From contig NZ_DITB01000125.1 in assembly GCF_002422095.1 (NCBI RefSeq), positions 1 to 19,749 on the forward strand: a stretch of 19,749 bases of DNA. Reading direction: 5' to 3'. Positions within the stretch are counted from its first letter, which is position 1. Each line of letters starts with the position of its first letter. The notes below the pieces were generated by a model. It did not search any database. It saw only the letters and a program-made list of their open reading frames with translations, and was not told where the DNA came from. Source of the stretch: Flavobacterium sp. UBA6195. Its GTDB lineage: Bacteria > Bacteroidota > Bacteroidia > Flavobacteriales > Flavobacteriaceae. The position numbers and the translations under genes are program-made. Of the stretch, positions 1 through 8,226 are shown in pieces.

Positions 1-434
1 AATTGTGTTTTAGGTTAAATGAGGACAAAAAGCACGCTTTACAGTATTGGAAAAAGTATGTCCTAATTTTATTTTCTGGCGTTTTTATCTCATCTTTACT
101 TTTGTTTTTTCTTAGCGATAAAGTTTTGGTCTTTTTTAGAGTCGAAAGCAATTTGATAAAAGACTTACAGGTTTTATTTCAAATGATATTAATTGTACCT
201 GTTGCTATGGTATTTTCCCTATCATTTGAACAATTAATGTTTGGTTTACATAATAACAAATTATATTTTAAAATCACATTTTTTGTAACGGTAATAAATT
301 TGATAACAATTTTATTGTTTTCTTATTTTTACAATTTATCTGGAATTATAGCTTCCATTTTTTTATCGGAAATATTATTTGTTTATTTTTATTATCAGGG
401 TGCCTTTAAAAAGATAGCAAGCAATGAAAATTAA
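1..434 (+). CDS. Wzx-type polysaccharide flippase, C-terminal part (cut by window edge)
   Basis: The reading frame is open from the left edge, so only the last roughly 144 residues of a longer protein are visible; flippases of this type usually have about 400-500 residues. The visible part is very hydrophobic with about four membrane segments, separated by short basic loops, and a closing segment rich in Ile, Phe and Tyr followed by a short basic tail. The segment containing GLHNNKLYFKIT followed by two helices with a central SGIIAS turn looks like the C-terminal half of MATE/PST-family lipid-linked oligosaccharide flippases, which move undecaprenyl-linked repeat units across the inner membrane. 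It overlaps the next gene by 11 bp, which supports cotranscription with the Wzy-like protein. The family call is from hydropathy pattern and context, not from a diagnostic motif. Confidence 0.6.
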   Translation, partial: LCFRLNEDKKHALQYWKKYVLILFSGVFISSLLLFFLSDKVLVFFRVESNLIKDLQVLFQMILIVPVAMVFSLSFEQLMFGLHNNKLYFKITFFVTVINLITILLFSYFYNLSGIIASIFLSEILFVYFYYQGAFKKIASNEN

Positions 435-1659
435 CCTTTATAGTTTTTTATATATACTATGTATCGTTTCTTCATTTTTCCCAAATTATGAAGTAACATT
501 CTTAATTTGGTTAACAACTGTTTTATTAACTACAAGGAAGAAATATTCTATAACGATATTTAACTTTATTCTATTATTTTTTGGAATTCTTCTTATTGCT
601 TCAATTTCAAGTTTATTCTATAAATACCAAGCTTTTTCGATGGTTAAAGACTTTACCTATCTGTTAAAGCCTATTTTAGGATTATTAGTTGGCTATCAAA
701 TATTTGATAAATTTAAAAGTAAAAGTTTTGATATTTTTATAAAGGCTGGTTTGGTTTTGTCTACCATCCATATATTGTTAATATTATTTGCTTTTCTAAA
801 GTTTCATAGTGTAGATATGAATTTGATAAGAGCTGAAGCGGGTTTTTTTAGTGATTATGAAGTATATGTGTTTGTTGTACTTTTGTTTAGTAATAAATTT
901 AATATTGAAATAGATAAAAAAAGGAAAACATTTTTTTTGATTGTAATTGGTTTTTCAATCTTTATGTATTTAGCAAGAACTAATTTTTTACAATTAGCTA
1001 TTTTAGTGCTTGGCATAAAAGGATATTTTGTGTTAACCCAAAAGTCGTTAAAAGTTCTAACCCTTGTTGTTTTCAGTTTTTTATTGAGTTATGGAGCCAT
1101 TTATTATGCAAATCCTAAACGAAATGGAAAAGGGATTGAAGCACTCATGTATAAAATTAAAATTGCACCAGAAGAAGCGTTTAAAACCAAGATTAACAAA
1201 GATGACTGGAAAGATTTTAATGATAATTACAGATCTTTTGAAAATATTATCACTGTAAAACAAGTTACAGCAGATGGGTTAAGAGCAGTGTTTTTTGGTA
1301 AAGGAATAGGTTCTACATTAAATATTGGACAAAAAATTAAAACAACAGATGGTTCCATAATTCAATATATTTCAGTAGCTCATAATGGCTTTATGACTAT
1401 TTTTATGAAATCAGGATTACTAGGCTTGCTGTTGCTAATGGTTTTTTTATATTTACTTTATAAACAAAAAAGGGACGAAAATCCATTAATTAACCATTTG
1501 AATATGTTATTAATAGGAACAAGTGTATTTTTGGTATTATCAACTTGGGTTTTTATGGGAGTTTATTTTAAGCTGGATAACAAATCTATAATTGTAGGAT
1601 TAATTTTAGCCATGAGAGAATATTTGATAAAGGCTAATAACAGTCATTTGCTAAAATAA
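424..1659 (+). CDS. O-antigen ligase/polymerase family membrane protein (Wzy-like), first copy
   Basis: This 411-residue protein is a polytopic inner-membrane protein with about ten hydrophobic segments and one large hydrophilic loop (roughly residues 235-310) before the last helices. Just after the loop is a His-Asn pair (H320-N321) followed by a GLLGLL helix, the usual arrangement in the Wzy_C/WaaL family, where the large periplasmic loop carries catalytic residues. The likely job is polymerising or ligating undecaprenyl-linked glycan in the periplasm. Sequence alone does not separate Wzy from WaaL. The ATG overlaps the preceding flippase gene by 11 bp. The 3' end overlaps the convergent wecB gene by 26 bp. 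A second protein of the same type lies at 5905-7239. Confidence 0.72.
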   Translation: MKINLYSFLYILCIVSSFFPNYEVTFLIWLTTVLLTTRKKYSITIFNFILLFFGILLIASISSLFYKYQAFSMVKDFTYLLKPILGLLVGYQIFDKFKSKSFDIFIKAGLVLSTIHILLILFAFLKFHSVDMNLIRAEAGFFSDYEVYVFVVLLFSNKFNIEIDKKRKTFFLIVIGFSIFMYLARTNFLQLAILVLGIKGYFVLTQKSLKVLTLVVFSFLLSYGAIYYANPKRNGKGIEALMYKIKIAPEEAFKTKINKDDWKDFNDNYRSFENIITVKQVTADGLRAVFFGKGIGSTLNIGQKIKTTDGSIIQYISVAHNGFMTIFMKSGLLGLLLLMVFLYLLYKQKRDENPLINHLNMLLIGTSVFLVLSTWVFMGVYFKLDNKSIIVGLILAMREYLIKANNSHLLK

Positions 1660-2758
1660 TTTCTTTTATTTTTTCACTTGTGGTTCCATCTCCATAAGGG
1701 TTTACGGCTTTAGATATTTTTGAATAATAAGAATCATCTAATAATAACATAGAAGTTTCCGCCACTATTTTTTCTTTATTTGAACCCACAAGAATTGCTG
1801 TTCCTGCTTCAACACCTTCCATTCTTTCCGTTATTTCTCTTAAGACTAAAACGGGTTTTCCTAAACTCGGAGCTTCTTCTTGAATTCCACCAGAATCGGT
1901 TAAAATAAGATTAGAATGATTCATCATCCAAATCAAATCAGGATAATCTAATGGAGAAATTAATTTAATGTTGTCTCTAGTTAACTTTTCGTGAGCAATT
2001 TTCATAATATTCGGATTCAAATGAACAGGATAAACAATTTGTATTGTTTCTTTAAACGAATCTGAAATTTCAAGTAAAGCATCACAAATTTCTTCAAATG
2101 GTTTTCCAAAATTTTCTCGTCTATGACAAGTTACGAGTATAATTTTTTTATTGAAATCAATGTTAGAATATTTATTAATTAAATTACTTTCGGATGAATT
2201 TTTAATTTCATCTAGTCCTAATAATAATGCATCAATCACAGTGTTTCCCACTACAAAAACATTATTTTTAAGATCTTCTCTATCTAAATTATCAGCAGCT
2301 GTTTGTGTAGGACAAAAGTGAATATGAGCAATTTTAGAAGTTAAAATTCTATTCATTTCTTCGGGGAAAGGGGAATAGATATCATGACTTCTAAGTCCAG
2401 CCTCTATATGAATAACTTTGATTTTTTTGTAAAACGAGGCTAAAGCGCCTGCTAATACTGTAGTTGTATCTCCCTGTACAAATACATAATCAAAATCTTC
2501 TTTGTTTAAAATATCTTCGGTAATTTTTAAAATTAAACCCGAAGTTAATTCATGTAAGCTTTGATTAGGCTTCATAATGTTTAAATCATAATCTACATCA
2601 ATTTTAAAAAAATCCAATACTTGATCTAGCATTTCTCTGTGCTGAGCCGTTACGCCAACTTTAACTGTAAAATTAAAATCCAAACAGAAAGTTTTAACTA
2701 AAGGAGCCATTTTGATTGCCTCTGGACGAGTACCAAAAAGGAATAGAATTTTCTTCAT
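1634..2758 (-). CDS. wecB: UDP-N-acetylglucosamine 2-epimerase (non-hydrolysing)
   Basis: The enzyme interconverts UDP-GlcNAc and UDP-ManNAc in the cytoplasm, supplying ManNAc-type sugars for surface glycans. At 374 residues it has the normal family length. Visible motifs are the N-terminal GTRPEAIKMAPL (9-20), QGDTTT with D97, HIEAGLRS with E119, PFPEEMNR (E133/E134), TCHRRENFGKP with H212, and SDSGGIQEEAP (288-297). These match the acidic residues and His used by the bacterial non-hydrolysing epimerases and the UDP-binding C-terminal domain. The gene runs against its neighbours: its 3' end overlaps the Wzy-like gene by 26 bp, and its start faces a glycosyltransferase gene across 69 bp. The ATG start is immediately followed by the conserved MKKILFLFGTRPEA sequence, so the start is secure. 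Confidence 0.93.
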   Translation of the reverse strand: MKKILFLFGTRPEAIKMAPLVKTFCLDFNFTVKVGVTAQHREMLDQVLDFFKIDVDYDLNIMKPNQSLHELTSGLILKITEDILNKEDFDYVFVQGDTTTVLAGALASFYKKIKVIHIEAGLRSHDIYSPFPEEMNRILTSKIAHIHFCPTQTAADNLDREDLKNNVFVVGNTVIDALLLGLDEIKNSSESNLINKYSNIDFNKKIILVTCHRRENFGKPFEEICDALLEISDSFKETIQIVYPVHLNPNIMKIAHEKLTRDNIKLISPLDYPDLIWMMNHSNLILTDSGGIQEEAPSLGKPVLVLREITERMEGVEAGTAILVGSNKEKIVAETSMLLLDDSYYSKISKAVNPYGDGTTSEKIKEIILANDCY

Positions 2759-2798
2759 TAAGATGATGATTTAAAAACGTAAAACTAATAATAATATC

Positions 2799-2806
2799 TA
2801 TATTTG
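2799..2806 (+). promoter_or_regulatory. Bacteroidetes -7 promoter element for the GT4 gene at 2828
   Basis: TATATTTG matches TAnnTTTG fully and ends 21 bases before the ATG at 2828, the same distance seen before other genes in this window. No convincing TTG is present at the -33 position. It lies in the 69-bp divergent gap shared with wecB. Confidence 0.5.
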
Positions 2807-2827
2807 TAAAGCTTTAATCATTATTAA

Positions 2828-3937
2828 ATGAAAGTCTTATTTCAAACAAGAACGAATCTTTATAGTGCTCCTGGAGGAGACTTAATCCAAATAGAAAAAA
2901 CAAAAGAATATCTCGAAAAATTAGGAATTTCAGTTGATATTTCATTAGAATTTGAACCCGATTTAAAGGATTATGACATTGTTCATTTGTTTAACTTAAT
3001 GGATCCTCAAGATATTTATTTACAGTGTGTTAATGCAAAAAAACAAAACAAAAAAATTGTTTTATCTACTATTTATGGTTTGTATACAGAATATGAGCAA
3101 AAAGCAAGAGGAGGATTTGCTCAAAAAGTTGCAAACTTTTTATCACCCTATCAAATAGGGTATTTAAAAAACGCCATAAGACATTATCACGAAAATAGAT
3201 TTCATAAAGGTGTTATTAGAATGATGTTCAGAGGATATTATGGTTTAATGAAAGACATCACGAAAAGTGTCGATGTTTTTTTACCAAATTCAATTTCTGA
3301 GATGAATAGGGTAGCGTCAGAATTTAAATTAAAGAATTATAAGTTTGAAGCTGTACCTAATTCAATTGATAAAAATATTTTTGATAGTTCCTCTATTAAA
3401 AATACTAATATATTTGAGCAATACAAAGACTGTATTGTATGTGCTGCACGAATTGAGGGGAGAAAATCAACCCTAAATCTAATAAGAGCAGTAAAAGATA
3501 CAGATTACACTTTAGTATTAGTTGGTAATGAATCGAAAAACCAAAAAAGTTATGTGGAGCAAGTTCATGCCGAAGCGGGTAAAAATGTTGTTTTTTTAGG
3601 TGCAATACCACATGAAGAATTAAAAGAATTGTATCGAGTTGCCAAAGTTCATGCTTTAGTTAGCTGGATGGAAACCCCTGGATTATCTTCTTTGGAAGCA
3701 GCAGCAATGGGCTGTAATATTGTTGTAACAAAAAAAGGAGACACAGAAGAATATTTTGAGGATTTTGCCTTTTATTGTGAGCCCGATGATGTAAGTACAA
3801 TCAAAGAAGCAATAGATAAAGCGTATTCATCTCCTTTCAAAGAAGAATTGCGAAATAAAATTTTAATGAATTACACTTGGGAAAAAGCCGCAGAAATTAC
3901 TCTTCGCGGCTATAATAAGGCTTTAGGTAATTTATAA
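2828..3937 (+). CDS. Glycosyltransferase family 4 protein (GT-B fold)
   Basis: This 369-residue cytoplasmic enzyme probably transfers a sugar from a nucleotide donor to the growing lipid-linked glycan. The N-terminal half starts MKVLFQTRTN with the Gly-Gly loop (APGGD, 14-18) usual for the acceptor domain. The C-terminal domain shows CAARIEGRKSTLNLIRAV (about 205-222), a LVGNESK strand-loop (231-237), and the donor-site signature ETPGLSSLEAAAMG (282-295) with the E-x7-E spacing (E282, E290), then a KGDTEEY loop (303-309). The sugar specificity cannot be read from sequence. It has its own -7 element. Its stop codon directly abuts the stop codon of the convergent oxygenase gene. Confidence 0.85.
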   Translation: MKVLFQTRTNLYSAPGGDLIQIEKTKEYLEKLGISVDISLEFEPDLKDYDIVHLFNLMDPQDIYLQCVNAKKQNKKIVLSTIYGLYTEYEQKARGGFAQKVANFLSPYQIGYLKNAIRHYHENRFHKGVIRMMFRGYYGLMKDITKSVDVFLPNSISEMNRVASEFKLKNYKFEAVPNSIDKNIFDSSSIKNTNIFEQYKDCIVCAARIEGRKSTLNLIRAVKDTDYTLVLVGNESKNQKSYVEQVHAEAGKNVVFLGAIPHEELKELYRVAKVHALVSWMETPGLSSLEAAAMGCNIVVTKKGDTEEYFEDFAFYCEPDDVSTIKEAIDKAYSSPFKEELRNKILMNYTWEKAAEITLRGYNKALGNL

Positions 3938-4714
3938 CTACTGATTTTTAGCGGTACCACTACCAAACAATTTATTTTTAGTTTGTACTAAAAAATTGTA
4001 GTTTTTTGCTAATTGTTTTTTAAAGAATGAAGCATCTTCTTTTGGAAACCAATCGGTAGTACGGGGTGTTTCTAAATGTCTATTATGAATTTGATACGCA
4101 TATGTAGCAATGGATGTTCTGTAATTTCCTTCAGGGAAGTTAGTCATATCATATCCATGAAGTGTATACGGTGCGCATTGTTGAATGATTAATCTGTTGA
4201 AGGGAACATCTAATTCTGCTTCTTCATTAGTTCTTAAATCTCTAATTTTAAGACCTCCTTTGTATTCAGGTTTCCAATCCTTATTTAAATAAAGCAATAG
4301 GTTTAATTCTCTATACCAATTTTTATTGATAGGATGATAGTTAAAATCAAGATGCATGTCTAAAAAGCTATTTTTCTTTCCTTGATGTAAACCACCGCCG
4401 TGGTTTTTTGGATCAACAAAAACCTTCTTAACTGTAATGAATGATAATATTTTATTGAAACGCTCTGAAGACAAGTCATTATAAAGTTCTTCTAATTCAG
4501 GAGATAAAACTTTGTAATTTGATTTCTCAAATTTATTATTTGCAAAAGCATAATCTCTACTTTTGTTTTCTAATTCTGGAATTGAAGCGTAAGCTTTGTT
4601 TAATTTTTCTTCATCGCAAAACCCATCAATTATTAGATGTGGAAAAGGTTGAGCGGTTAAATATTTTATTCTAAGTGATTCTTGGTTATTTTCTAAAAAC
4701 TCAAAATTTATCAT
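3938..4714 (-). CDS. 2-oxoglutarate/Fe(II)-dependent oxygenase
   Basis: This 258-residue protein has the double-stranded beta-helix oxygenase signature: H121-L-D123 in FLDMHLDFNYH, a distal His (H186) in APYTLHGYD, and R199 in NYRTSIATY for 2-oxoglutarate. Preceding landmarks are AQPFPHLIIDGF (21-32), common at the N-terminus of prolyl-4-hydroxylase-like 2OG oxygenases, and GGGLHQGKKNS before the HxD. The frame is open 22 codons further upstream to 4780, but that extension is hydrophobic, unlike the family, and contains a full -7 promoter element (4745-4752); I therefore place the start at 4714. The substrate is unknown. Location inside a polysaccharide locus suggests a sugar, lipid carrier or protein target, but this is inference. 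It sits on the strand opposite to its glycan neighbours with zero gap at its 3' end. Confidence 0.82.
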   Translation of the reverse strand: MINFEFLENNQESLRIKYLTAQPFPHLIIDGFCDEEKLNKAYASIPELENKSRDYAFANNKFEKSNYKVLSPELEELYNDLSSERFNKILSFITVKKVFVDPKNHGGGLHQGKKNSFLDMHLDFNYHPINKNWYRELNLLLYLNKDWKPEYKGGLKIRDLRTNEEAELDVPFNRLIIQQCAPYTLHGYDMTNFPEGNYRTSIATYAYQIHNRHLETPRTTDWFPKEDASFFKKQLAKNYNFLVQTKNKLFGSGTAKNQ

Positions 4715-4744
4715 AGCATTACTATTGTATAATAGCAAAAATAA

Positions 4745-4752
4745 CAAATTTA
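4745..4752 (-). promoter_or_regulatory. -7 promoter element for the 2OG oxygenase gene
   Basis: Read on the minus strand this is TAAATTTG, a full TAnnTTTG match, ending 30 bases before the ATG at 4714. Its position inside the upstream open frame argues against the longer start at 4780. No -33 TTG at proper spacing was seen. Confidence 0.45.
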
Positions 4753-4828
4753 ATGAGATATCAAGAATGACATTTGTCATAAAGCAAAAAAAAACATTAC
4801 AAATCTAGAATATACAGAAGAGAACACT

Positions 4829-4836
4829 TATTTTTG
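4829..4836 (+). promoter_or_regulatory. -7 promoter element for the 4857-10331 operon
   Basis: TATTTTTG fits TAnnTTTG and ends 20 bases before the ATG at 4857. It is the only good plus-strand element in front of the five closely packed genes that follow, so it is the likely promoter of that operon. No clear -33 TTG. Confidence 0.5.
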
Positions 4837-4856
4837 TTTTTGTTAAAAATAACAAA

Positions 4857-5972
4857 ATGAAAATTGGAATTTTAGGAACCCGTGGAATCCCTAACCATTA
4901 TGGTGGTTTTGAACAATTCGCTGAATTTTTTGCTACATATGCAGCAGATCAAGGTCATGATGTTAGTGTATATAATTCCTATACGCATCCTTACAAAGAA
5001 AAAAAATTCAAAAGTGTTCACATAATACATTGTTATGATCCAGAGAATAAAATAGGAACGGTGGGCCAGTTTGTGTATGATTTAAATTGTATTTTAGACG
5101 CTCGAGAAAGGAATTTTGATATTATTCTTCAATTAGGTTATACCAGTAGTTCGGTTTGGTATTTTTTACATCCTAAGAAGTCTATTGTAATTACAAATAT
5201 GGATGGTTTAGAATGGAAACGAACTAAATATTCTAAACTTGTACAAAAAGTACTTCTTTTTGCAGAACGGTTAGCGGTTAAAAAAAGTGATTTTTTAATA
5301 GCGGATTCATTAGGAATTCAAAAATATTTATGGGAAAAATATCAAAAAGAAAGTTACTACATAGCTTATGGAGCTTATAATTTTGATAACCCAAATAGTG
5401 AAATTTTGAAACTTTATAATGTTGAAAAAGAAAACTTCAATATGATCATGGCGCGTTTTGAACCAGAAAACAATATAGAAATGGTTCTTGATGGAGTTAC
5501 CTTATCAGAAAACAAGATGCCAGTTTTAGTAATTGGAAACCACAACACTAAATATGGAGTTTATTTAAAAAACAAATTCGAATCTTTTTCTAACATTCGT
5601 TTTTGTGGGGCAATTTACAACTTAGATCATCTTAATAGTTTGCGTTATTATTCTAATATTTATTTCCACGGGCACACTGTTGGAGGCACTAATCCGTCAT
5701 TGTTAGAAGCTATGGCTTCTAAAGCTTTGATTGCTTCCCACAACAATTTGTTTAACAAAGGGATTCTCAGAGAAAATGCGTTTTACTTTTCAACATCAGA
5801 TGAGGTTAAAAAAATCTTAAATACTGTCAAAAAAAGTGATAACTTGCAATTCGTAGAAAATAATTATTTAGAAATAGCTACGAGTTTTAAATGGGAACAA
5901 ATAAATGAACAATATTTACAACTTTTTAAGCAGTGCTTGGAGGGAACTTCTAGAGGAAAACAAACAACATAA
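4857..5972 (+). CDS. DUF1972-type glycosyltransferase (GT4, rhamnosyltransferase-like)
   Basis: This 371-residue protein begins MKIGILGTRGIPNHYGGFEQ, the signature of the DUF1972 N-terminal domain found in rhamnosyltransferase-like GT4 enzymes. Further landmarks are NMDGLEWKRTKYS (114-126), the ADSLGIQKYL segment (149-158), a second-domain MARFEPENNIEMVL stretch (198-211), a VIGNHN turn (225-230) and the donor-site motif HGHTVGGTNPSLLEAMA (271-287). It should act in the cytoplasm on a lipid-linked acceptor. Rhamnose specificity is only a family tendency, and no dTDP-rhamnose genes are visible here. It is the first gene of a plus-strand operon. Its 3' end overlaps the next gene by 68 bp. Confidence 0.88.
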   Translation: MKIGILGTRGIPNHYGGFEQFAEFFATYAADQGHDVSVYNSYTHPYKEKKFKSVHIIHCYDPENKIGTVGQFVYDLNCILDARERNFDIILQLGYTSSSVWYFLHPKKSIVITNMDGLEWKRTKYSKLVQKVLLFAERLAVKKSDFLIADSLGIQKYLWEKYQKESYYIAYGAYNFDNPNSEILKLYNVEKENFNMIMARFEPENNIEMVLDGVTLSENKMPVLVIGNHNTKYGVYLKNKFESFSNIRFCGAIYNLDHLNSLRYYSNIYFHGHTVGGTNPSLLEAMASKALIASHNNLFNKGILRENAFYFSTSDEVKKILNTVKKSDNLQFVENNYLEIATSFKWEQINEQYLQLFKQCLEGTSRGKQTT

Positions 5973-7239
5973 TGCGTTTATTCCTTTTTTACTATTGTTA
6001 ATAACTGTGCCATTTTCAATGGCTATAAATAATATTTTATTAGGAGTATTTGTTATTTCATCCTTTTTCTATATTAGGAGAAACAAAATGATTTTTTCTT
6101 GGGCTTATTTACTGCCAATGTTATTATTTTTGTGGATGTGTTTTTCCTATTTATGGTCTGTAGATAAAGAAAGAACATTATCTGCAATACCTAAGGAAAT
6201 AGCATTATTACTTGTACCTATTGCATTTTTATTAATACCTTCTTTTACAAAAGAACAAAGGGATAAATTAATTAAATATTACAGTTATACAATGTTGTTT
6301 TTTGTACTGTTTTTTTTAATAAGAGCAGTACTAAGATTTATTTTAACTAAAGAAACGAGTGTTTTTTTCTATCACGGACCCGATAACGAAACAGACACAG
6401 GATTAGTTCCAAGGTTATTAAATGCAATTCATGTTTCTGTATATGTGGCAATTGCTTTTTTTTATTTTTTCATAAAAGAGCACAAGAATAAAATAGAGCG
6501 ATTAGCTAGTTTACTTTTATTTGTTTTTGTTCTTTTATTGGCATCTAAAAATATTATATTAGTATTTGTTTTGTTAATTCTAATTCAAATTTTTTTCTAC
6601 TCTAAAATGGCTAATCGTTTGCGATTAAGAAATTTAACTTTAATTTTAATATTACTAGGAATTATTCTTTCTTTCGGAAAAATAAAAGAACGTTTTTTAA
6701 TTGAGTTTACAAGTAATACAGAAAAAAGTATATCACATAATGTAAAAGTGAATAACGAAGTAGGCGTTAATAATATAAGTATTTACGAAGCTTGGAATAA
6801 TAAAAAATTTACACATAATGATTTTTTTCCAGGTACTTCATTTCGGGTATATCAATTTAGAATGTTTAAAGATTTTTTAGATGAAGAACCTATATTTTGG
6901 AAAGGATTTGGACTAAATGCTTCACTAAATAAGTTATTAGAAAAAGAAAAGCAATATAATTTATATCCAGGTTATGGAACATTTAATTTTCATAATCAAT
7001 ATGTACAAAATTTTGCAGAGTTAGGTGCAATAGGTTTTGTATTACTATTAATTATTTTGATTATTAATACAAAAAAAGCATTTAATTCTAAAGATTTTAT
7101 GCATATTGCTTTTGCAATCTTAATGTTAAGCTTATTTTTGACAGAATCATTTTTATGGAGACAAAGAGGTGTTGTGTTTTTTACCACTTTTTATTGTTTG
7201 TTTAATTTTATAAATAACCCCTCAGTTAAGAAAAATTAA
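5905..7239 (+). CDS. O-antigen ligase/polymerase family membrane protein (Wzy/WaaL-like), second copy
   Basis: This 444-residue polytopic protein has about eleven hydrophobic segments, beginning FIPFLLLLITVPFS near residue 25, and a long hydrophilic loop around 265-360. The loop ends in FHNQYVQNFAELGAIGF, with H363-N364 preceding the ELG..G helix, the typical C-terminal signature of the O-antigen ligase domain. The start at 5905 creates a 68-bp overlap with the upstream glycosyltransferase. I keep it because the next in-frame Met (residue 39) lies inside the first membrane segment. An ATG overlapping the upstream stop at 5971 is in another frame and closes within ten codons. One base separates it from the decarboxylase gene. 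It could be the polymerase with 424-1659 as ligase, or the reverse. Confidence 0.78.
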   Translation: MNNIYNFLSSAWRELLEENKQHNAFIPFLLLLITVPFSMAINNILLGVFVISSFFYIRRNKMIFSWAYLLPMLLFLWMCFSYLWSVDKERTLSAIPKEIALLLVPIAFLLIPSFTKEQRDKLIKYYSYTMLFFVLFFLIRAVLRFILTKETSVFFYHGPDNETDTGLVPRLLNAIHVSVYVAIAFFYFFIKEHKNKIERLASLLLFVFVLLLASKNIILVFVLLILIQIFFYSKMANRLRLRNLTLILILLGIILSFGKIKERFLIEFTSNTEKSISHNVKVNNEVGVNNISIYEAWNNKKFTHNDFFPGTSFRVYQFRMFKDFLDEEPIFWKGFGLNASLNKLLEKEKQYNLYPGYGTFNFHNQYVQNFAELGAIGFVLLLIILIINTKKAFNSKDFMHIAFAILMLSLFLTESFLWRQRGVVFFTTFYCLFNFINNPSVKKN

Positions 7240-7240
7240 A

Positions 7241-8224
7241 ATGAGAAGAATACTTATAACAGGTGCGGCTGGATTTCTTGGGTCACATCTATGCGATAGA
7301 TTTATAAAGGAAGGTTATTTTGTAATAGGTATGGACAACCTAATTACAGGTGATTTGAAAAATATTGAACATCTTTTTAAAGATAAAAATTTTGAGTTTT
7401 ATCATCATGACATCACAAAGTTTGTTCATGTTCCAGGGAAATTGGATTACATTTTGCATTTTGCATCACCAGCAAGTCCAATAGATTACTTAAAAATTCC
7501 AATTCAAACTTTAAAAGTTGGATCTTTAGGAACACATAACTTATTAGGATTAGCTCGGGTAAAAAAAGCAAGAATCTTAATAGCATCCACTTCAGAAGTT
7601 TACGGTGATCCTTTAGTTCACCCTCAAACGGAAGAATATTATGGTAATGTAAATACTATTGGTCCAAGAGGAGTATATGATGAGGCTAAACGTTTTCAAG
7701 AATCAATAACAATGGCATATCACACATTTCATGGTGTAGAAACTAGAATTGTTCGTATTTTTAATACCTATGGACCAAGAATGCGATTGAATGATGGTCG
7801 AGTAATTCCCGCATTTATAGGACAAGCGCTTCGAGGTGAAGATTTAACCATTTTTGGTGATGGAAGTCAAACCCGTTCGTTTTGTTATGTTGATGACCAG
7901 GTAGAAGGAATTTTCAGATTATTACATTCAGATTATCATTTACCAGTTAATATTGGAAATCCTGATGAAATTACCATCAAAGATTTTGCAGATGAAATCA
8001 TCAAATTAACAGGTACAGGTCAAAAAGTAGTGTATCACCCTTTACCTGTTAATGATCCATTACAAAGACAACCAGACATAACAAAAGCTAAAGAAATTTT
8101 AGGTTGGGAGCCTAAGGTATCTAGATCAGAAGGGATGAAAATAACGTATGACTATTTTAAAACCCTTTCCTCAGAAGAATTATTAAAAGAAGAACATAAA
8201 GATTTTACTAAATATATTTACTAG
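7241..8224 (+). CDS. UDP-glucuronate decarboxylase (UDP-xylose synthase), SDR family
   Basis: The enzyme converts UDP-glucuronate to UDP-xylose with bound NAD. The 327 residues begin with the Rossmann glycine motif ILITGAAGFLGSHL (4-17). Characteristic UXS features follow: the HFASPASPIDYLKIPIQTLKVG stretch starting near residue 73, ASTSEVYGDP (115-124) with S118 and E119, GPRGVYDEAKR (141-151) carrying the catalytic Tyr146-x3-Lys150, the substrate-binding segment RIFNTYGPRMR, and NDPLQRQPDI near the C-terminus. The set SEVYGDP + YDEAK separates it from UDP-glucose 4-epimerases. It lies in the operon with 1- and 2-base gaps to its neighbours. No UDP-glucose dehydrogenase is in the window, so UDP-glucuronate must come from elsewhere. 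Confidence 0.93.
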   Translation: MRRILITGAAGFLGSHLCDRFIKEGYFVIGMDNLITGDLKNIEHLFKDKNFEFYHHDITKFVHVPGKLDYILHFASPASPIDYLKIPIQTLKVGSLGTHNLLGLARVKKARILIASTSEVYGDPLVHPQTEEYYGNVNTIGPRGVYDEAKRFQESITMAYHTFHGVETRIVRIFNTYGPRMRLNDGRVIPAFIGQALRGEDLTIFGDGSQTRSFCYVDDQVEGIFRLLHSDYHLPVNIGNPDEITIKDFADEIIKLTGTGQKVVYHPLPVNDPLQRQPDITKAKEILGWEPKVSRSEGMKITYDYFKTLSSEELLKEEHKDFTKYIY

Positions 8225-8226
8225 GG

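Noticed and set aside
2774..2787. Minus-strand -7 elements for wecB (TACGTTTT and TAGTTTTA)
   Set aside because: Each misses one consensus base and neither has a -33 TTG; in such AT-rich DNA this is not enough to call a site.
4715..4780. Longer N-terminus of the 2OG oxygenase starting at 4780
   Set aside because: The 22 extra residues are hydrophobic, not family-like, and overlap a full -7 promoter element.
5972..6001. ATG overlapping the stop of the DUF1972 glycosyltransferase as start of the next gene
   Set aside because: It is in a different frame from the membrane protein and closes after nine codons.
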